Positions 12,201 to 22,406 of a stretch of DNA of 64,000 nucleotides are shown one piece after another. The first letter of the stretch is position 1. Each line of letters begins with the position of its first letter. This DNA comes from Limnomonas spitsbergensis (lineage: Eukaryota; Chlorophyta; Chlorophyceae; Chlamydomonadales): NCBI GenBank assembly GCA_037349105.1, contig JAYJMM010000104.1, positions 3,010,001 to 3,074,000 on the forward strand, written 5' to 3'. Made by a program: the position numbers and the translations under genes. The notes beneath the pieces are model-generated. The model was not told the DNA's origin, ran no database searches, and saw only the letters and a program-made list of their open reading frames with translations.

Positions 12201-14917
12201 ACCCAGATGCACAGCACGAGGGTGAAGACCAGCAGTACCACGAAGATGTACAGACAGGCCAGGAAGAACGACAGGCCACGTGCCATCATGAAGTCATTCA
12301 GCTGGATGAAGCTGATGACCTTCCACCACCTGCATGGGACAGGTTAAAGGAAAGGGAGCTGATGGCTTAGGGTTGAGGGTTCCACCACCTGCATGCATTC
12401 AAGGTAGGGGAGCTGATGGCTTAGGGTTGAGGGTTCCACCACCTGCATGCATTCAAGGTAGGGGAGCTGATGGCTTAGGGTTGAGGGTTCCACCACCTGC
12501 ATGCATTCAAGGTAGGGGAGCTGAGGGCTTAGGTTTGAGGGTTCCACTCCCTGCACGGGGTTCAAGATAGAGGACATGAGGTTAAAGGATAAAGGGTTTG
12601 GACTTTCGACTCCACCACCTGCCCTTTCCAGATTTCAGATTCATAAGTTCACCTCTGTTTATTAACGAAAGCCATGACGTCGTTCGTACATGCATGCATG
12701 CATGCATGCTTGCATGCCTCAAACTCCTTGAGAACGTAGGTGATGAGATCCGCACACTGAGGCAATCCACGACTGGTACCCCACCAGTAGGCACAGCCAA
12801 TCCAATGTAGCTGATGAGAAATTCACCGTGCATTACCAACTGGTACCGCCAGTAGGCACAGCCAGTCGAATGTAGCAGATGATACACTCACCCTGCATTG
12901 CCATTGATGGACCAGCCGTACATAGGGTTGATGATGAGGGTGAGCAGCTGCCAGAGGTCCAACACGATTTTGAACGCCACAAACTTCCATGACACGATGC
13001 GTTCCTGTAAACGATATAAAGGAGTGCCACAAGCATGTTAGTATTGACATCTGGATAGCACTCAGTCAAAGAGCAGCAGGCAAAATCATGAGGGGAAAGT
13101 CCAACCGGCTTGTTAGGTACGCTACGAAACTCTAGCTACTGGCGGAATATGCAAGCCAGATGCCGGTACATGACATTTGCTCATCCCTTAGAAGACCTCT
13201 TGATACAAGCAGCAGTGAGTTGAGGAGAATAGGAAAACATCTAAGTAACTTCCCCTGGTAAGAGTAGACTGCCCCCTAAAGGATCTAGCATGCACACTTA
13301 GACTGCACTATGGTTAAGGGGCATCAATAGCAGTCACTCAATGCTGCGAAGTAAGAAGCAACGATGGGCTGAAGCTTCTGCAATGTTGACGGGAAAGGAG
13401 TACGGCTGTTGGCTGAATCAAGCTGCCATGCATGCATGCATGACGGATGGAGCTCAAAAATAGTAAAATCTGTTTGGCGGTTGGCTCTAGCTGCCATGCA
13501 CGTATGTGTACTTGACGGATGGAGCTCAGGAGCAGGCCGACGTGACCGCAAACGTTGGACCACTCACCCTGCTGACTGTGTAGATGACCTGCACATTCGG
13601 GGATGATGTAGTTAAACAAAAGGCAGGTTTCTTTTTTTGCTGTGAGTCCACCTTTCGATGGCCGCCGAAGGCCTGATTGGGGCCAAACCTGGTCCGGCCT
13701 ACGGCTGGCGGTCCTAGCTGCATGGCTGCCCACACTTGGGGCGTCGTGCCGGAGCGCGGAGTGAAGCTGACACGCAGCTGATGCATGAAATTGTAGCACT
13801 GAAATAGGGGCATACATGACCGCAAGCTTCGGCCCCATGGCTAATTTGCCTCTTTCCCTTTGACTGATGTTAGCGGCACAGACGCCGTCCCAGCCCATGC
13901 CACAGTGCCTCCGCTACCTTTTCATGACACGCCGGAATGCTGCTTTCTTTCCTTCTCTGATATTTTTGTTGCATGATTTAGGTTAAAGACACATGGCAGA
14001 GCATGCTTCTTCAACTGAGGAATCTGCCCAGTTGATCAGCAACGCGCATTCTGGGCCAGGCAAAAGTGTGAGATAGTGCAGCTTGACTCCAAATGAGAAA
14101 GCAGATATGTAAGGCGAGTCCTGCTCTGCCGGTGGCAGGGGGCTGTGTGGTGGCAGGGAGGGAGGGAGGGCCGGGGGTTCAAATAGTCAATGGCTCACCC
14201 CGAAAAAGCCCTTGAGCATGCTTGTCTCCTCCTTGTCAAAGCTGGTCTCCTCGTCCTCATCAGGCACGTCAATGGCGGAGCGCACCCTGCCAGGAGTGGT
14301 GCATGCATACCAATTATCGAAAGGGACTGAGGGGGTAGATTTTGGTCGGTCATCACTGTTCCTTTTAGCGCTTCAGCTACAATTCAGCTACTTCATGGTA
14401 TTTGGCCAGGGGGACCCTGGTGCAGCAATTCATAGGACAGATGTGTACCGGTAGTCAAATATTAATAAGCCATGCCTGCTTCTATTAGCGCACTCAAGCT
14501 ACAATTCAGATACGGTCTGTCGCTGGGCGGGCTTGGTACAGCCAGCCCTGGTGCCCTGCTGCTTGGGCTCATGGAAAGTGTGCCACTGGACTAACTGGAA
14601 TCGCCACTGGACTAACTGGAATCGCCTATACCTAGGGATTCGTCAAACATCACGAAGGATTGGAAACCACACGTAGTTCTTACTTATTACTTCTTGCCAC
14701 TGGACTAACTGGAGCCATGTTTTTTGCCTCGTGGGGGGCCACTGGGCGGCCACCCCCGGGTCTGGCCCCCGCTTTAATAAACGCTGGATGGTGGGGATTG
14801 CCACATGCGGGTGGCTGACCGTCTGCTACTCTGCTCGTCTGCTTACCCAAGATTGGTTCCGTTGTCTTGTCGTCCTTGTCCCAGCGCGGCCTCGCTCTCA
14901 CTGCCCATGACTGACAT
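296..14917 (-). CDS. TmcB/TmcC-like multi-pass membrane protein with PAS domain (5' complete, 3' end outside window)
   Basis: Twenty-one exons join in phase to 707 residues: 14917-14847, 14286-14199, 13588-13568, 13004-12892, 12329-12162, 11563-11521, 10934-10829, 10126-10041, 9733-9675, 9002-8936, 8107-8021, 7493-7453, 6713-6528, 5496-5407, 4823-4763, 3822-3695, 3024-2905, 2136-1885, 1335-1167, 756-667, 370-296. The start ATG (14917) follows an in-frame TGA. Order: acidic N-terminus; hydrophobic segments near residues 67-85, 118-147, 215-232, 255-274, 279-295, 318-330 and 346-366; a charged TPR-like helical region (about 380-600) with family motifs such as VELCARCCRK, ILEKFALFSREQ, LVSYVEQQRSYR and DNWMLLRMYGVFLE; then a PAS core from about 636 (VIIINAKCIIQNANK, GYTQKELIGKN). 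The PAS fold continues beyond the left edge. Family knowledge: TmcB-like proteins are common in algae and protists and are mostly uncharacterised; a sensory or signalling role is inference. Exon phases fit throughout, so the model is strong, but small errors at ends are possible. Confidence 0.85.
2440..3135 (-). repeat. Decoy copies of the exon 2905-3024 ends within adjacent introns
   Basis: On the minus strand the exon ends with LVSYVEQQRSYR before GTAAGAG. Degenerate copies of this end lie downstream near 2690-2725 (…LNVEQRSNS, then GTGAGG) and 2440-2490 (VSSYVEQPLC). A degenerate copy of the exon start (ILEKFALFSREQ read as ILNKFALLSHKQ) lies upstream at about 3095-3135. The real exon joins its neighbours in phase without them, so the copies are intronic. 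Confidence 0.6.
2550..2652. repeat. Tandem repeat, about 44 bp, two to three copies
   Basis: The segment starting CGCCCTACCTAGCCCC and ending CTATGCGTCC is repeated with C-tract length changes, inside the intron between the 1885-2136 and 2905-3024 exons. Confidence 0.7.
3180..3320. repeat. Tandem repeat, about 60 bp, three copies
   Basis: Repeats of GGTTGGGGCAGATCTTGG plus TCTGGACCCATG lie inside an intron of the TmcB-like gene. They contain no coding signal. Confidence 0.7.
3807..3971 (-). repeat. Decoy acceptor copy for exon 3695-3822
   Basis: The block spanning the acceptor (exonic CTGCTCCATTCCGGC plus intronic CTGCGGGGTATCAATCAGGG) at 3807-3851 recurs almost identically at 3927-3971, about 120 bp upstream in transcript sense. 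It includes about 15 exonic bases and the AG acceptor. Confidence 0.75.
4090..4185. repeat. GGGCT(G/A)GGTT minisatellite
   Basis: Short units GGGCTGGGCT and GGGCTAGGTT are repeated within an intron of the TmcB-like gene. Confidence 0.8.
4362..4450 (+). repeat. Dispersed repeat family A, copy 1
   Basis: A divergent copy beginning TGGTAACCATGCAGATGTGG, with the central CCCCAAGCTGCGCTG and the end AGTATAGCTCCTTTC. It aligns with the copies near 9.36, 23.6, 30.5, 31.4, 40.2 and 62.4 kb. Confidence 0.6.
4670..4765 (-). repeat. Repeated intron 5' end and donor of exon 4763-4823
   Basis: The donor and intron start (minus-strand GGTGGGATTTGCTTTCTTGA) recurs three to four times immediately downstream as imperfect 20-35 bp units, each keeping GGTGGGATTTGC or a close variant. 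Confidence 0.6.
5215..5310. repeat. TTTAGGG-like interstitial telomeric repeat tract
   Basis: Degenerate TTTAGGG and TCAGGG units lie in an intron of the TmcB-like gene. TTTAGGG-type motifs also occur near 165-185, 7860-7910 and 9866-9880. They match the plant and algal telomere unit but are internal here. Confidence 0.65.
5487..5800 (-). repeat. Array of decoy acceptors for exon 5407-5496
   Basis: The real junction block GGGCTTGAAATTCCTGGAAT (5487) recurs at 5573 (GGGCTTGAAATTCCTGGGAT), 5667 (GGGCTTGCATTTCCTGGGAT) and 5743 (GGGCTTGAAATCTCTAGGAT), and more weakly at 5780. Spacing is about 80-95 bp, and the first copy keeps a perfect CAG acceptor plus the first exonic bases. Confidence 0.8.
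6285..6380. repeat. Short tandem repeat, about 34 bp, three copies
   Basis: Units of TAGGGATGCTCTCTCTCTGT plus GCATCCTAA are repeated in an intron of the TmcB-like gene. Confidence 0.7.
9364..9452 (+). repeat. Dispersed repeat family A, copy 2
   Basis: It starts GGTAACAGCGCGGATGTGG, has CAGGCTGCGCTGATTCC, and ends with an ACGCCTCCCACGGGGCGTAG hairpin followed by CTTTCTTTC. It lies in an intron of the TmcB-like gene. Confidence 0.75.
10155..10541. repeat. 36-bp tandem array with internal palindrome, 11 copies
   Basis: Eleven nearly identical 36-bp units (GAGAGGATTCGGTATGTTAC, then AAGTAACATGGCGTTA) lie in the intron just upstream, in transcript sense, of exon 10041-10126. Each unit carries the hairpin ATGTTAC-AA-GTAACAT. 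Units differ mainly at one GCGCTA/GCGTTA position. The array keeps both strands open, which creates spurious long frames. Confidence 0.95.
11851..12171 (-). repeat. Tandem array, about 100-bp units, carrying decoy donors of exon 12162-12329
   Basis: The donor block (minus strand TACGTCTGGTGAGTG) occurs at the real exon end (about 12152-12171) and again at 11851, 11951 and 12052, with 100-bp spacing. Only the real copy continues into coding sequence; the decoys diverge a few bases upstream of the junction. Confidence 0.9.
12380..12560 (-). repeat. 54-bp tandem array carrying decoy acceptors of exon 12162-12329
   Basis: Units start at 12380, 12434, 12488 and 12542 (period exactly 54). Each carries TTCCACCACCTGCATG or a close variant, the same string that spans the real acceptor at 12320-12335 (minus strand TGCAG|GTGGTGGAA). 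The array lies in the upstream intron. Confidence 0.9.
12770..12900 (-). repeat. Decoy donor copy of exon 12892-13004
   Basis: The block around the donor (GATACACTCACCCTGCATTG) and the following intron (GGTACCGCCAGTAGGCACAG) is duplicated about 60 bp downstream as a degenerate copy (GAGAAATTCACCGTGCATTA). Confidence 0.6.
13568..13588 (-). other. 21-nt micro-exon of the TmcB-like gene
   Basis: It encodes VIYTVSR between a TGTGCAG acceptor and a GTGAGTG donor. It joins in phase 0 to the flanking exons (…LKGFFG and ERIVSWKF…) and restores the family pattern before the first membrane helix. Gene finders would easily miss it. Confidence 0.75.
13636..13800 (+). repeat. Dispersed repeat family B, copy 1
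   Basis: It contains GGCCGCCGAAGG, CCAAACCTGGTCCGGCC, TACGGCTGGCGG and a trailing AAGCTGACACGCAGCTGATG. It matches the copies near 33.9, 36.3, 37.0, 38.8 and 42.1 kb. It lies in an intron of the TmcB-like gene. Confidence 0.65.
14366..14450 (-). repeat. Dispersed repeat family B, fragment
   Basis: The minus strand carries the family B 3' end (GTAGCTGAATTGTAGCTGAA followed by GCGCTAAAA). A second related fragment follows near 14480-14560. Both lie in the first intron of the TmcB-like gene. Confidence 0.5.
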
Positions 14918-16917
14918 GGCGTCGCCGCTCAGAACTCACTGTCTGTTAACCAAGCTAATTTGTTGTAGTCGCGATGTCAAATTCCGACACTGTTGCGGTT
15001 TGAAGTTCCAACTACTCAGTCACCGATTCGATGAGCTCCGACACTGCCAGCAGGGTTACTACACACTTGGTGCCTTCAACTCCATGTAACGTTGTCACGG
15101 TGTGTGACAGAGCCACGCATGCGGATAGTTCCAGTTCGCGAATAGGGGAGAGTTTACAAAGCAGTTCGGACAGCTGATTGAACAGGGAAAGAAAACTAGG
15201 AAACGCCGGAGCAGCGCGCCGGAGCGTATCTTGAGGCATACGGCAATTTCGGGAATACCTACGGGTGCACGCAGAGCTGGCTGCATGGGAGCCGGTTTCC
15301 GTCCCATCTTTGTCGTCGTTTCAGATCGATGGTGTTCATACTTTTGACTTTCAACTTCTGCTCGATGTTCCCACGGCTTCGCCTGCCCGACATGACAGCA
15401 TACTGCCGCAATTGTTTATTATGTCACTCGGTCACTTTCTATAGCTTGAACTTACAAAAGTGTGAGGCTGTCCACCCAACCAGTAAGAACTTCGTATGGT
15501 TTCCAACTCTTCGTGAGTGTTAACGAATCCCCAGGTGTAGGCGATCCCGAGGGACAGACCTTCCCGTACAGGATACGCGCATTCTTCCCCGTGTCATTGC
15601 GATTGTGGATCAATCACTCGACGGTACCTCAGTAATCTTTTGCGATATTCCTCACGACCAGCTACGGCATTTCACGCCGAGAGGTTTTACCAATCGTTCA
15701 GGCGACTCCAATGGGATGTCCACCCAACCATACAAAGCCTGATACGCAAAGGCCTCATATCATAATCGTATCCGGATGGGCTCCGAGATAATAGACTAAC
15801 TCACTCTGAAGTGTGCGGTTCGAATCCTGCCAAGGCTCATTTCCTACCGTGGTCCAGGTGTATGTGAGCGGGGAAAACGCCTGGCGCTTCGTTGAATGTG
15901 CCCCGCAGAATGTCGTGAGCGGGCTATCCTTGGTATTACAGAACTGCGGTCGAGACATCTCACGCCTCATGCTTCGGCGGAGGAGTAGTCTTTGGTTTTT
16001 GTATCCACAGACACAATCGCCAAGTATTGGAAGGTGTCTTGACAGAAGGGAGGTGTCTTGACAGAAGGAAGGTGTCTTGACAGAAGGAAGGTGTCTTGAC
16101 AGCAGGAAGGTCAAAGGTGTCTTGACAATACCAGTACCACATTCTTTACACGTGTGCCCCTACAAGAAATACACAGAGCGCTTTTGTATACTTATGGTCG
16201 TTGCATTATAGGCACTCGCCTGCTTTCTGTGTAGGCCTGTGATTTATTTCCGTCGATTAGTTGTCGGTGGGCATCCGTGTCTCCTAATGTCTCTGTGGAT
16301 GGTTCGTTCTTTGTGCCGGTCTTGCTTTGTCGGGCCTTGTCTCTGTGGTTTGCTGTTTCTGCATAAACTAATCTGCTGTTGGGACACTCCTTAGTTGAAT
16401 ACTTGGATGGGGGACACAGTTTCCAGTGCTGTTGGTTTTGTAGCCTTCGGGGCTAGCCTTTTGTTTTGTCCCTTCAATGACGTTACACCTCTGGGGCCTG
16501 CTCAAATAAGGCTCGGCCGCGTGGGCGCCTTATTAAAGAGTTAGGACGACAGTTGGAAAGAAACACAGAAGGGGGCAGGACAAAGAAAGGGGGGGAAAGT
16601 GAAGGGACAAAACAAAAGCTGAAAAACACAAAATACAAAGGATGTTCCAACCGAGGGTGGGGGCAAAAATGGGGACCCCATCCCCAAAAACAAAATCGAG
16701 CATCCAAGCCTACCACCCACCCACCCCCTGCCTCCGGAACCCATTGAATTCAGATATCTCAGTCAAAATTCAAAATTACAGGGCATGTAAGGGGTGTTTC
16801 TTGATCAGCTCGTCAAGGCGCTTATACTGGTATATTTCAATTTGTTAGGTGATGACCTTTATGCCAACAGTCAATTTTGTTATTGGGCTCAGCCAGGCTA
16901 TTGACTACCGACTACTT
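14918..16917. other. Upstream region of the TmcB-like gene; no gene recognised
   Basis: It contains the 5' flank of the TmcB-like gene and unrecognised sequence. All open frames are short and without family motifs. A tRNA T-arm-like string (GGTTCGAATCCTGCC) at about 15817 lacks pairing stems. An 18-bp tandem repeat and a purine/pyrimidine-biased stretch (about 16540-16750) are present. Confidence 0.5.
16034..16113. repeat. 18-bp tandem repeat, four copies
   Basis: Units of GGTGTCTTGACAGAAGGA are repeated about four times with minor changes. Confidence 0.85.
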
Positions 16918-17847
16918 CTAGCTATCGACCACATGTTTCCAGCAGGCAGATGGCCTGGATGGCGGTGGCAATGCGATGGCATCAGCCTTCATCTTGGCCA
17001 TGAGCTCCCTCACTGCCTTCTTCCTCTCCCTCAGCGGGACCTCTTTGCCCACTACTCCCTCTAATTCCTCCACCGTCACCGCGTAGCTTGCGACATCTGC
17101 CTCGGCCAGCTGCTGATCGGGATGGTCTGTGAGCATGTGATCAAGGTAGTGATAGTTCCAAACCCACAGGCGGGGACGGGCGGATCCATGCATGCTCATG
17201 CAGACATGGCATGGCACTGGCCTGTTGGTGCAAGGATTGGCGGCTGACACCTTGTGCGCTAAGGCGTATGACATCTTGTGGTGCAGAGGGCATGCGGAGC
17301 TGACTTTCACGGTACTGCTGTTAGAGCCCTTTCCCAGCTCTGACCTGCACATGCCAGAGTCCCGGTCTCCACACAGGGCACCAAAGAAGCCACATGCTTC
17401 ATCATCATGAGGCTCCAAGCTGCAGGCTGCGCCACATTGGCCCAACAAGATACGCCCAATGCGCTGTTAAAGGCTGGCTGACGGGAGGTGAATAGCCCTG
17501 GCACTTCGAGACCTCTCGCAATGGCGCAACATCTGACGAGGGAGGCGATGCCGTTGCAGCCTCATTCTCAGCCGGAGATGGAGAAGGAGAGGCTGGCGGG
17601 CTCGCGGGTGTTGGCTCAGCTGGGGCAGCAGCTGGGGTCAGGTTGCAGCAGGGGTTGCTAGGGGTGGAACGGGAGCAAGCCCGAGCGTTCTCTGCCGCTT
17701 CGCATCGCATGGTATCGCGGATGCTACCATGCACTCCCTCCCATTCTGGTGGCGTCTGACGTTTGCAGGGTCAGCGGATTTGAGGACCTTGCCACAATGA
17801 CCACACGTGATCGGTTCATTCATGATCCACCAGACCAACACTACCAT
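16918..17847 (-). pseudogene. Transposon-derived zinc-finger gene remnant (BED-like finger)
   Basis: The minus strand from ATG 17847 encodes a C-x2-C-x14-H-x5-C finger (CGHCGKVLKSADPANVRRHQ, then NGREC), as in BED-type DNA-binding domains of transposon proteins. Proline- and serine-rich sequence continues in another frame (17734-17405). Then 17448-16918 carries a second Cys/His cluster (CTNRPVPCHVC) followed by WVWNYHYLDHMLTDHP, a W-x-Y…H…HP pattern seen in transposon zinc fingers, and a charged helix. The frame changes mean either introns or decay. No transposase catalytic core is visible, so this looks like a non-autonomous or degraded element. The assignment rests on motif shape only. Confidence 0.45.
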
Positions 17848-17859
17848 GCGCTGCGTATA

Positions 17860-18875
17860 ATACAGCTCTTTCTAAGGCTGACTCAGCTGGTTTCGGGGTG
17901 TGTTCAATGGGGCCAAACCCTCAGTGTGGGGGGCAGGGGGTCATGTGGTAATTCAAGCAACATTTTATGATGTAGATGGACTCATGTTGGCAAGAAGAAC
18001 ACAGAGGTGCCGCTGCCAGCCTCAACAGACCTCCAGAAAAAAGATACGAAGTATACGAAGTTTGAAAAAAAATATTGGATGTTTGGGAGACCCCCCCCCC
18101 AACTTTGCCCCCCCATATCTCCCACCCCCCAAGCCAAAAAATAATTTAAAACAGCTATGGAACCCTCTCGTTAAGCTCTAAAAAAAGGGGGATGGGGTGG
18201 ATTTTTTTGTTTTTGCCCCCCCCCCCTCGGTTCCAACCTATGAAAAAGTCTACGCCTCAACAAAATCTACCACGTCGTGCACAAACTCACAAAGGCCAGG
18301 GCATCCCACCCAAGCCTGTCCCGGTATAACTTCAAAAAGTCTCTAGCACCGTTTGGAGGGCCTGCCCATCCCCGCTCTCTAAGTTGATCATGCACGCCGG
18401 GTCCGCGACTTAAGGAAATTTGTAATGAGCTTTTGCTATGGGTGGGTTGGGGCTGCATATGTTACCGTGATTGGCACGGGGCTCCTGGCAATGGCAGTGA
18501 TGCACATGTTTTCTTCGTGGAACTCCCGCAAGGGCTTTGTTTGCGAGGGCAAGTGATGCGTTCATGTCTTAATGACATAAATCCTCTGGGCCATGCGGAA
18601 TGAAATGAAGCTCGGCCACGTCGGCAAACAAGAAAACAGGTAGGAAATTTCCTAGCTGTCAAGGGAGTAGTAAAGCCAAGGGAGAAGGCGTAAGAGGAAA
18701 GAAAGGACAGCAAGTTCCTGATGCGTTCCTGTGTATGTTGGCTGATGATTTCCCAGAGATCTTTGTCTGCTCCTGTGCCGTTTTTTACGAACGCATGCAG
18801 ACAGCCTAATGCATGCAACTACCACTTGTTTGAGTGCGTGGGTATGTAGCAGGGCTGAACTCGAGGGTGCGTGGG
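17860..18875. other. Gene-free stretch
   Basis: It holds C-tracts (about 18080-18130 and 18205-18230) that resemble the polypurine/polypyrimidine sequence near 16560-16750, and short frames with no recognisable motif. Nothing else is supported. Confidence 0.4.
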
Positions 18876-19308
18876 TACCGTAGTATCAGTCAATTTCCGT
18901 TTTATATTGAATTCGTTTCTTGTTAGGAAATCTTCTAATTAACAAAATCACAGTTTCGTTTTAGTGGTTCGTTTTTCTGATCGGAGGCTGAATTATTTTA
19001 CGATCACTGGTTCGTTTTTTCTCCAGAACAAACCACTAAAACGGCAAACATGTGCCAGAGCAGCCCGTGCCTTCGTTGTAGCAAAAGAATACTGCTTTTC
19101 GCTTATAACGACAGTATTTAGATGCGAAAGGAGCATGTCTGCGACATGTACGGCGCACTTCTTTGCGAGGCGATTTTTCATGGTTTGGGGGCAAAACATT
19201 CGTTTTTGGTTCATTTTCTTGCTTCGGTCGATATTTTCGTGGAAATGAACCATTCGTTCTCTTGAAAAACGATCAACAAAACGAAATCGGACTGATACTA
19301 CTACGGTA
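18876..19308. mobile_element. TA-flanked MITE, 433 bp
   Basis: The left end reads TACCGTAGTATCAGTC. The right end, reverse-complemented, reads TACCGTAGTAGTATCAGTCC, so the two are inverted repeats of about 30 bp with a 3-bp indel and a few mismatches. Both ends carry TA, consistent with a Tc1/mariner-type TA target duplication. There is no coding capacity. Confidence 0.7.
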
Positions 19309-20124
19309 GGGATAGATCATGAGCGCACAGCGGTCACTCAGCATGGAGGCTAGCTAGCCCCTGTCACCCCTGTCTTCTAAACGATGTGGCCGCTCCTACA
19401 ATGGAATTGTTTCAGAATTTATTTGGGCCAAGCGTTGCTATAGCTGCAGGCAAGAGCGAGGACTTAGCCCAATAGTCGGAAACGTGATGACAGTCCATGA
19501 TGATTCGCCCCTGTTGCATCCGCCCTGCCAGCTAACCGTGGGGTGTAACTCACGACCTTTGCCAGATCACTAATTCCGTTAACTTACACGGTGTTTCAAT
19601 TGGAGGTTTGGGAACAGTTCTGTTCATGTCAGTTTGACGCACTGTTCTTCGGTTGTTACGGCTGTTCCTTTGATTTGTTTTCCCGCGTTTCCATAGCATC
19701 CGAAACCATTCGAAGAGTTGGGACGTGCGACCTCTGGTTTTCTTCTGATCGATCTGCCTCTTGCTCAGAACATCGCCTGCATTGCAATGGCCAGAGAATC
19801 TGGCCGAGACACGATACGTCATACAATTTGAATTCCCGTACATACAGATGAAACAAGCAAGGCGTGGATCGAGAGCTTCCGCATCGATAGCGATACAAAT
19901 GCCGTGCGCAATGAACTGTTTAGCATGCTGCATCACACGCGAAAGCTCATATGAGCAAGGGGCGTTTGAAAAGTAGCACGTGGCTCTCGGTCGCCTCACG
20001 AATGAAGTTCTGTTCCATGAGAACGCGCTGCTTTTTAGACTAGGACGAATCAACACAAAAACAGAAATGCAGGCGTTCGTTTTGGGGATGTACGGGGACA
20101 CGCTGTCGTCTATTCTTTTGGAAC
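19309..20124. other. Unassigned stretch between mobile elements
   Basis: A 183-codon minus-strand frame (20101-19550) is open but matches no family I recognise and has no upstream or downstream splice context. I do not call it a gene. Confidence 0.3.
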
Positions 20125-20417
20125 ATAGGGCCTCATTCCACCAGAGAAGCGACGCCTAATCAGACTCTTATGTTTGGCGTCGACGACACGCGCCTTTGAG
20201 GTCGCTCATTTTTGGCGTCGTATTCCACCAGGAAAATTAGGCGTCGCCCAAAACCCGTGGGGCCGTTTGAATCCTTGCCCCAGAATCTCTTCATGGCTCC
20301 CCTCTCTAGTGACAAAGACAAACTCGTCACCCTCAAGAGATTGTATGAACAGGCTGCAGATGAAGGCATGCATGCTAAAATGATGCCGCCCCCCTCCTCC
20401 TTTGAGGTCAAGAGGAA

Positions 20418-22339
20418 GTGGTTGATCTGATCATCAGACACAAGGAAGGAACAAAAGCACAGACCAAACAAATGCAGGACAATTTTAGCATCCCACAAGA
20501 TTTCAGAGCTTTCATAGACACGCACTTTAGCGCCACCAAGGAACGGTTCTCTAGCCCCCGCCAGGTCAGAGATCACGCCACCACCTATTGGAGTAAATAC
20601 CCGAGGGACCAGGCCTTCCAAGCACAAACAAATGCCTTCCAACACAGGTGGACACGGTACTCACATGCCTTCCCAAACCGGAACGAACCATCCCTCGAGA
20701 AAGCAGTCCGATGGGCAGTGTGGTCTGCAGAAATGACCAGGGAACCGACAGCTACTGTCTTGTACCTGCCCAGGGGGATGAAGTCGACAGGCAAACCCCC
20801 ATACCAAAAGTGGTTGGACAAATATCTGCAATACTGTACAAGAATAGCTAGCACCAAGAGCTCCCCCTTCCCCCTGTGGAAAGAGGAGAGTTGGACGCAA
20901 GGAGCAACCCCACCATCCATGCACAACAGCACAAATGCCACATGGACATCAATACATCATCGTTGCGTGGAAGTCCAGTCCCAGCAAATCCGGTGAGAAA
21001 AGGATGACCTCATCAAAATGCTCCGCACATGTAGATAAAAACCCGCAAGCCAGGGCCAACCCCCTGCAGACCACAACATGGACCCGACCTCCTCCCCCAA
21101 GGGACACAGACATCCCTAGAGCAACAAAGGCATACCCAATGGACGTATGCAATTGCCTAGAGTGGTTCCAAGAAAACAGCGCGCTGAAGCACAATTGGAG
21201 GGAGATAGCCTACACTGATGTCAGTTGCATTGAAATCAGCCTTAAAGATGGCAGGAAAGCTCAGCTAACTGGCGCTGGACTCCACATCCCGAGCGCCACC
21301 GCCGATCAACAAGACACCACCATTAACCTGGCTGGAGAAGGTCCCACAACCACCATAAACAGAGCCGAGCAGGGATTTATGGAGCCCTAGTGAAAAAACA
21401 GACAAAAATAGTTGTTGACAACGCCACCTCCTTGTACCAAATCCGGAAAGCTATCCAATCCCCCATGTCTCTCACGTACCACAAGCACAGAGACCTCAGT
21501 CCTCCAGCATATCGTGGGCCAACTCCAGCTCTTGGCGTCCCAAGGGAAAATAGTCGAATTCCATAAGGTGAAAGCCCATAACGGAGATATCGGAAACGAG
21601 AAAGCCGACGGGGTAGCTAAACGGGCGGCCACTCGAAGGGGAGAATGCGATCTGACCGTACCTGTGAGCTCCGAACCCTCGCAGTACGGCTCTTTCTGGC
21701 TTTTCACAAAACCTAACGAAGACGACCCTGGCCAGGGAGAGCCTCAAGGATTAGAAGATCTGAAGGGTGCCCTGAAGACACACATTCACGAGCGCCAAAA
21801 GCTGGGCCGATCCAACATCGATATGTAGCGTATACTCGGAGGTAAATGCGTATGCGTCATACGTCACGTCAAGGGGCGGGGTTCGGCAGGACGCACAGTT
21901 TAGTTTCAAGGGTGGCAACGGTTGCACGCGATTGCTGATGAGGCCCTCAGCAACATTTTCTTTATTAACCACCCGGGAGTCACTCTGGCCGAGAAGAAAA
22001 CAGCCCTTCGATGGTGACATGGATGCCTTTGGAATAACAAGGTGGCTTTCAGGTGGGGCAAAAGTACCACGGACGGACAAATGCCCCTTGTGTGGAGAGC
22101 ATGACAGTGCATGCAGGCACCCCGAAATGCAGAAGATGTACATAGAGCGCCACCATGGCACAGGAAGGATTTTGCTGAGGGCTGTATCGAAAGGCAGCGT
22201 GGGAGGGGACATCGTCATGGCAGACCTGGGGACGGCCGAGAAGTGTGAGAGAGCAGGAGCACCAGCCATGCTGATGAATAAAGTCCCCTCGTACTTAATC
22301 CCCCAAGCTGCGGCACCAGCACTTGGAGCTACCAAATGA
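20418..22339 (+). pseudogene. Decayed non-LTR retrotransposon C-terminal region (RNase H and zinc knuckle)
   Basis: Successive plus-strand frames give an unassigned 190-residue block (20418-20996) and RNase H motifs: YTDVS (about 21218), NRAEQG (about 21360), a DNATSLYQIRKA segment (about 21415) and KVKAHNGDIGNEKADGVAKR (about 21570). A C-terminal CPLCGEHDSACRHP…RHH zinc-knuckle pattern follows (about 22080-22160), typical of LINE ORF2 ends. The four RNase H acidic positions are recognisable. At least two frameshifts and a stop at 21388 break the frame, and the reverse transcriptase is absent, so this is a fossil. Confidence 0.65.
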
Positions 22340-22406
22340 AAACGAAAATGCAGCCTGACATGTTGTTGATGCAAACGACAGGACAGTCCACATTGGGGAA
22401 TTTAAG

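Noticed and set aside
15780..15850. tRNA-like string GGTTCGAATCCTGCC
   Set aside because: The T-arm stem has only two pairs and no matching acceptor, D or anticodon stems were found.
19550..20101. 183-codon minus-strand frame
   Set aside because: No recognised motif, no conserved pattern and no flanking exons; length alone is weak evidence.
20418..20996. Adenine methyltransferase-like domain ahead of the RNase H region
   Set aside because: A vague pattern of W, K-A and LP spacing only; no catalytic motif could be identified with confidence.
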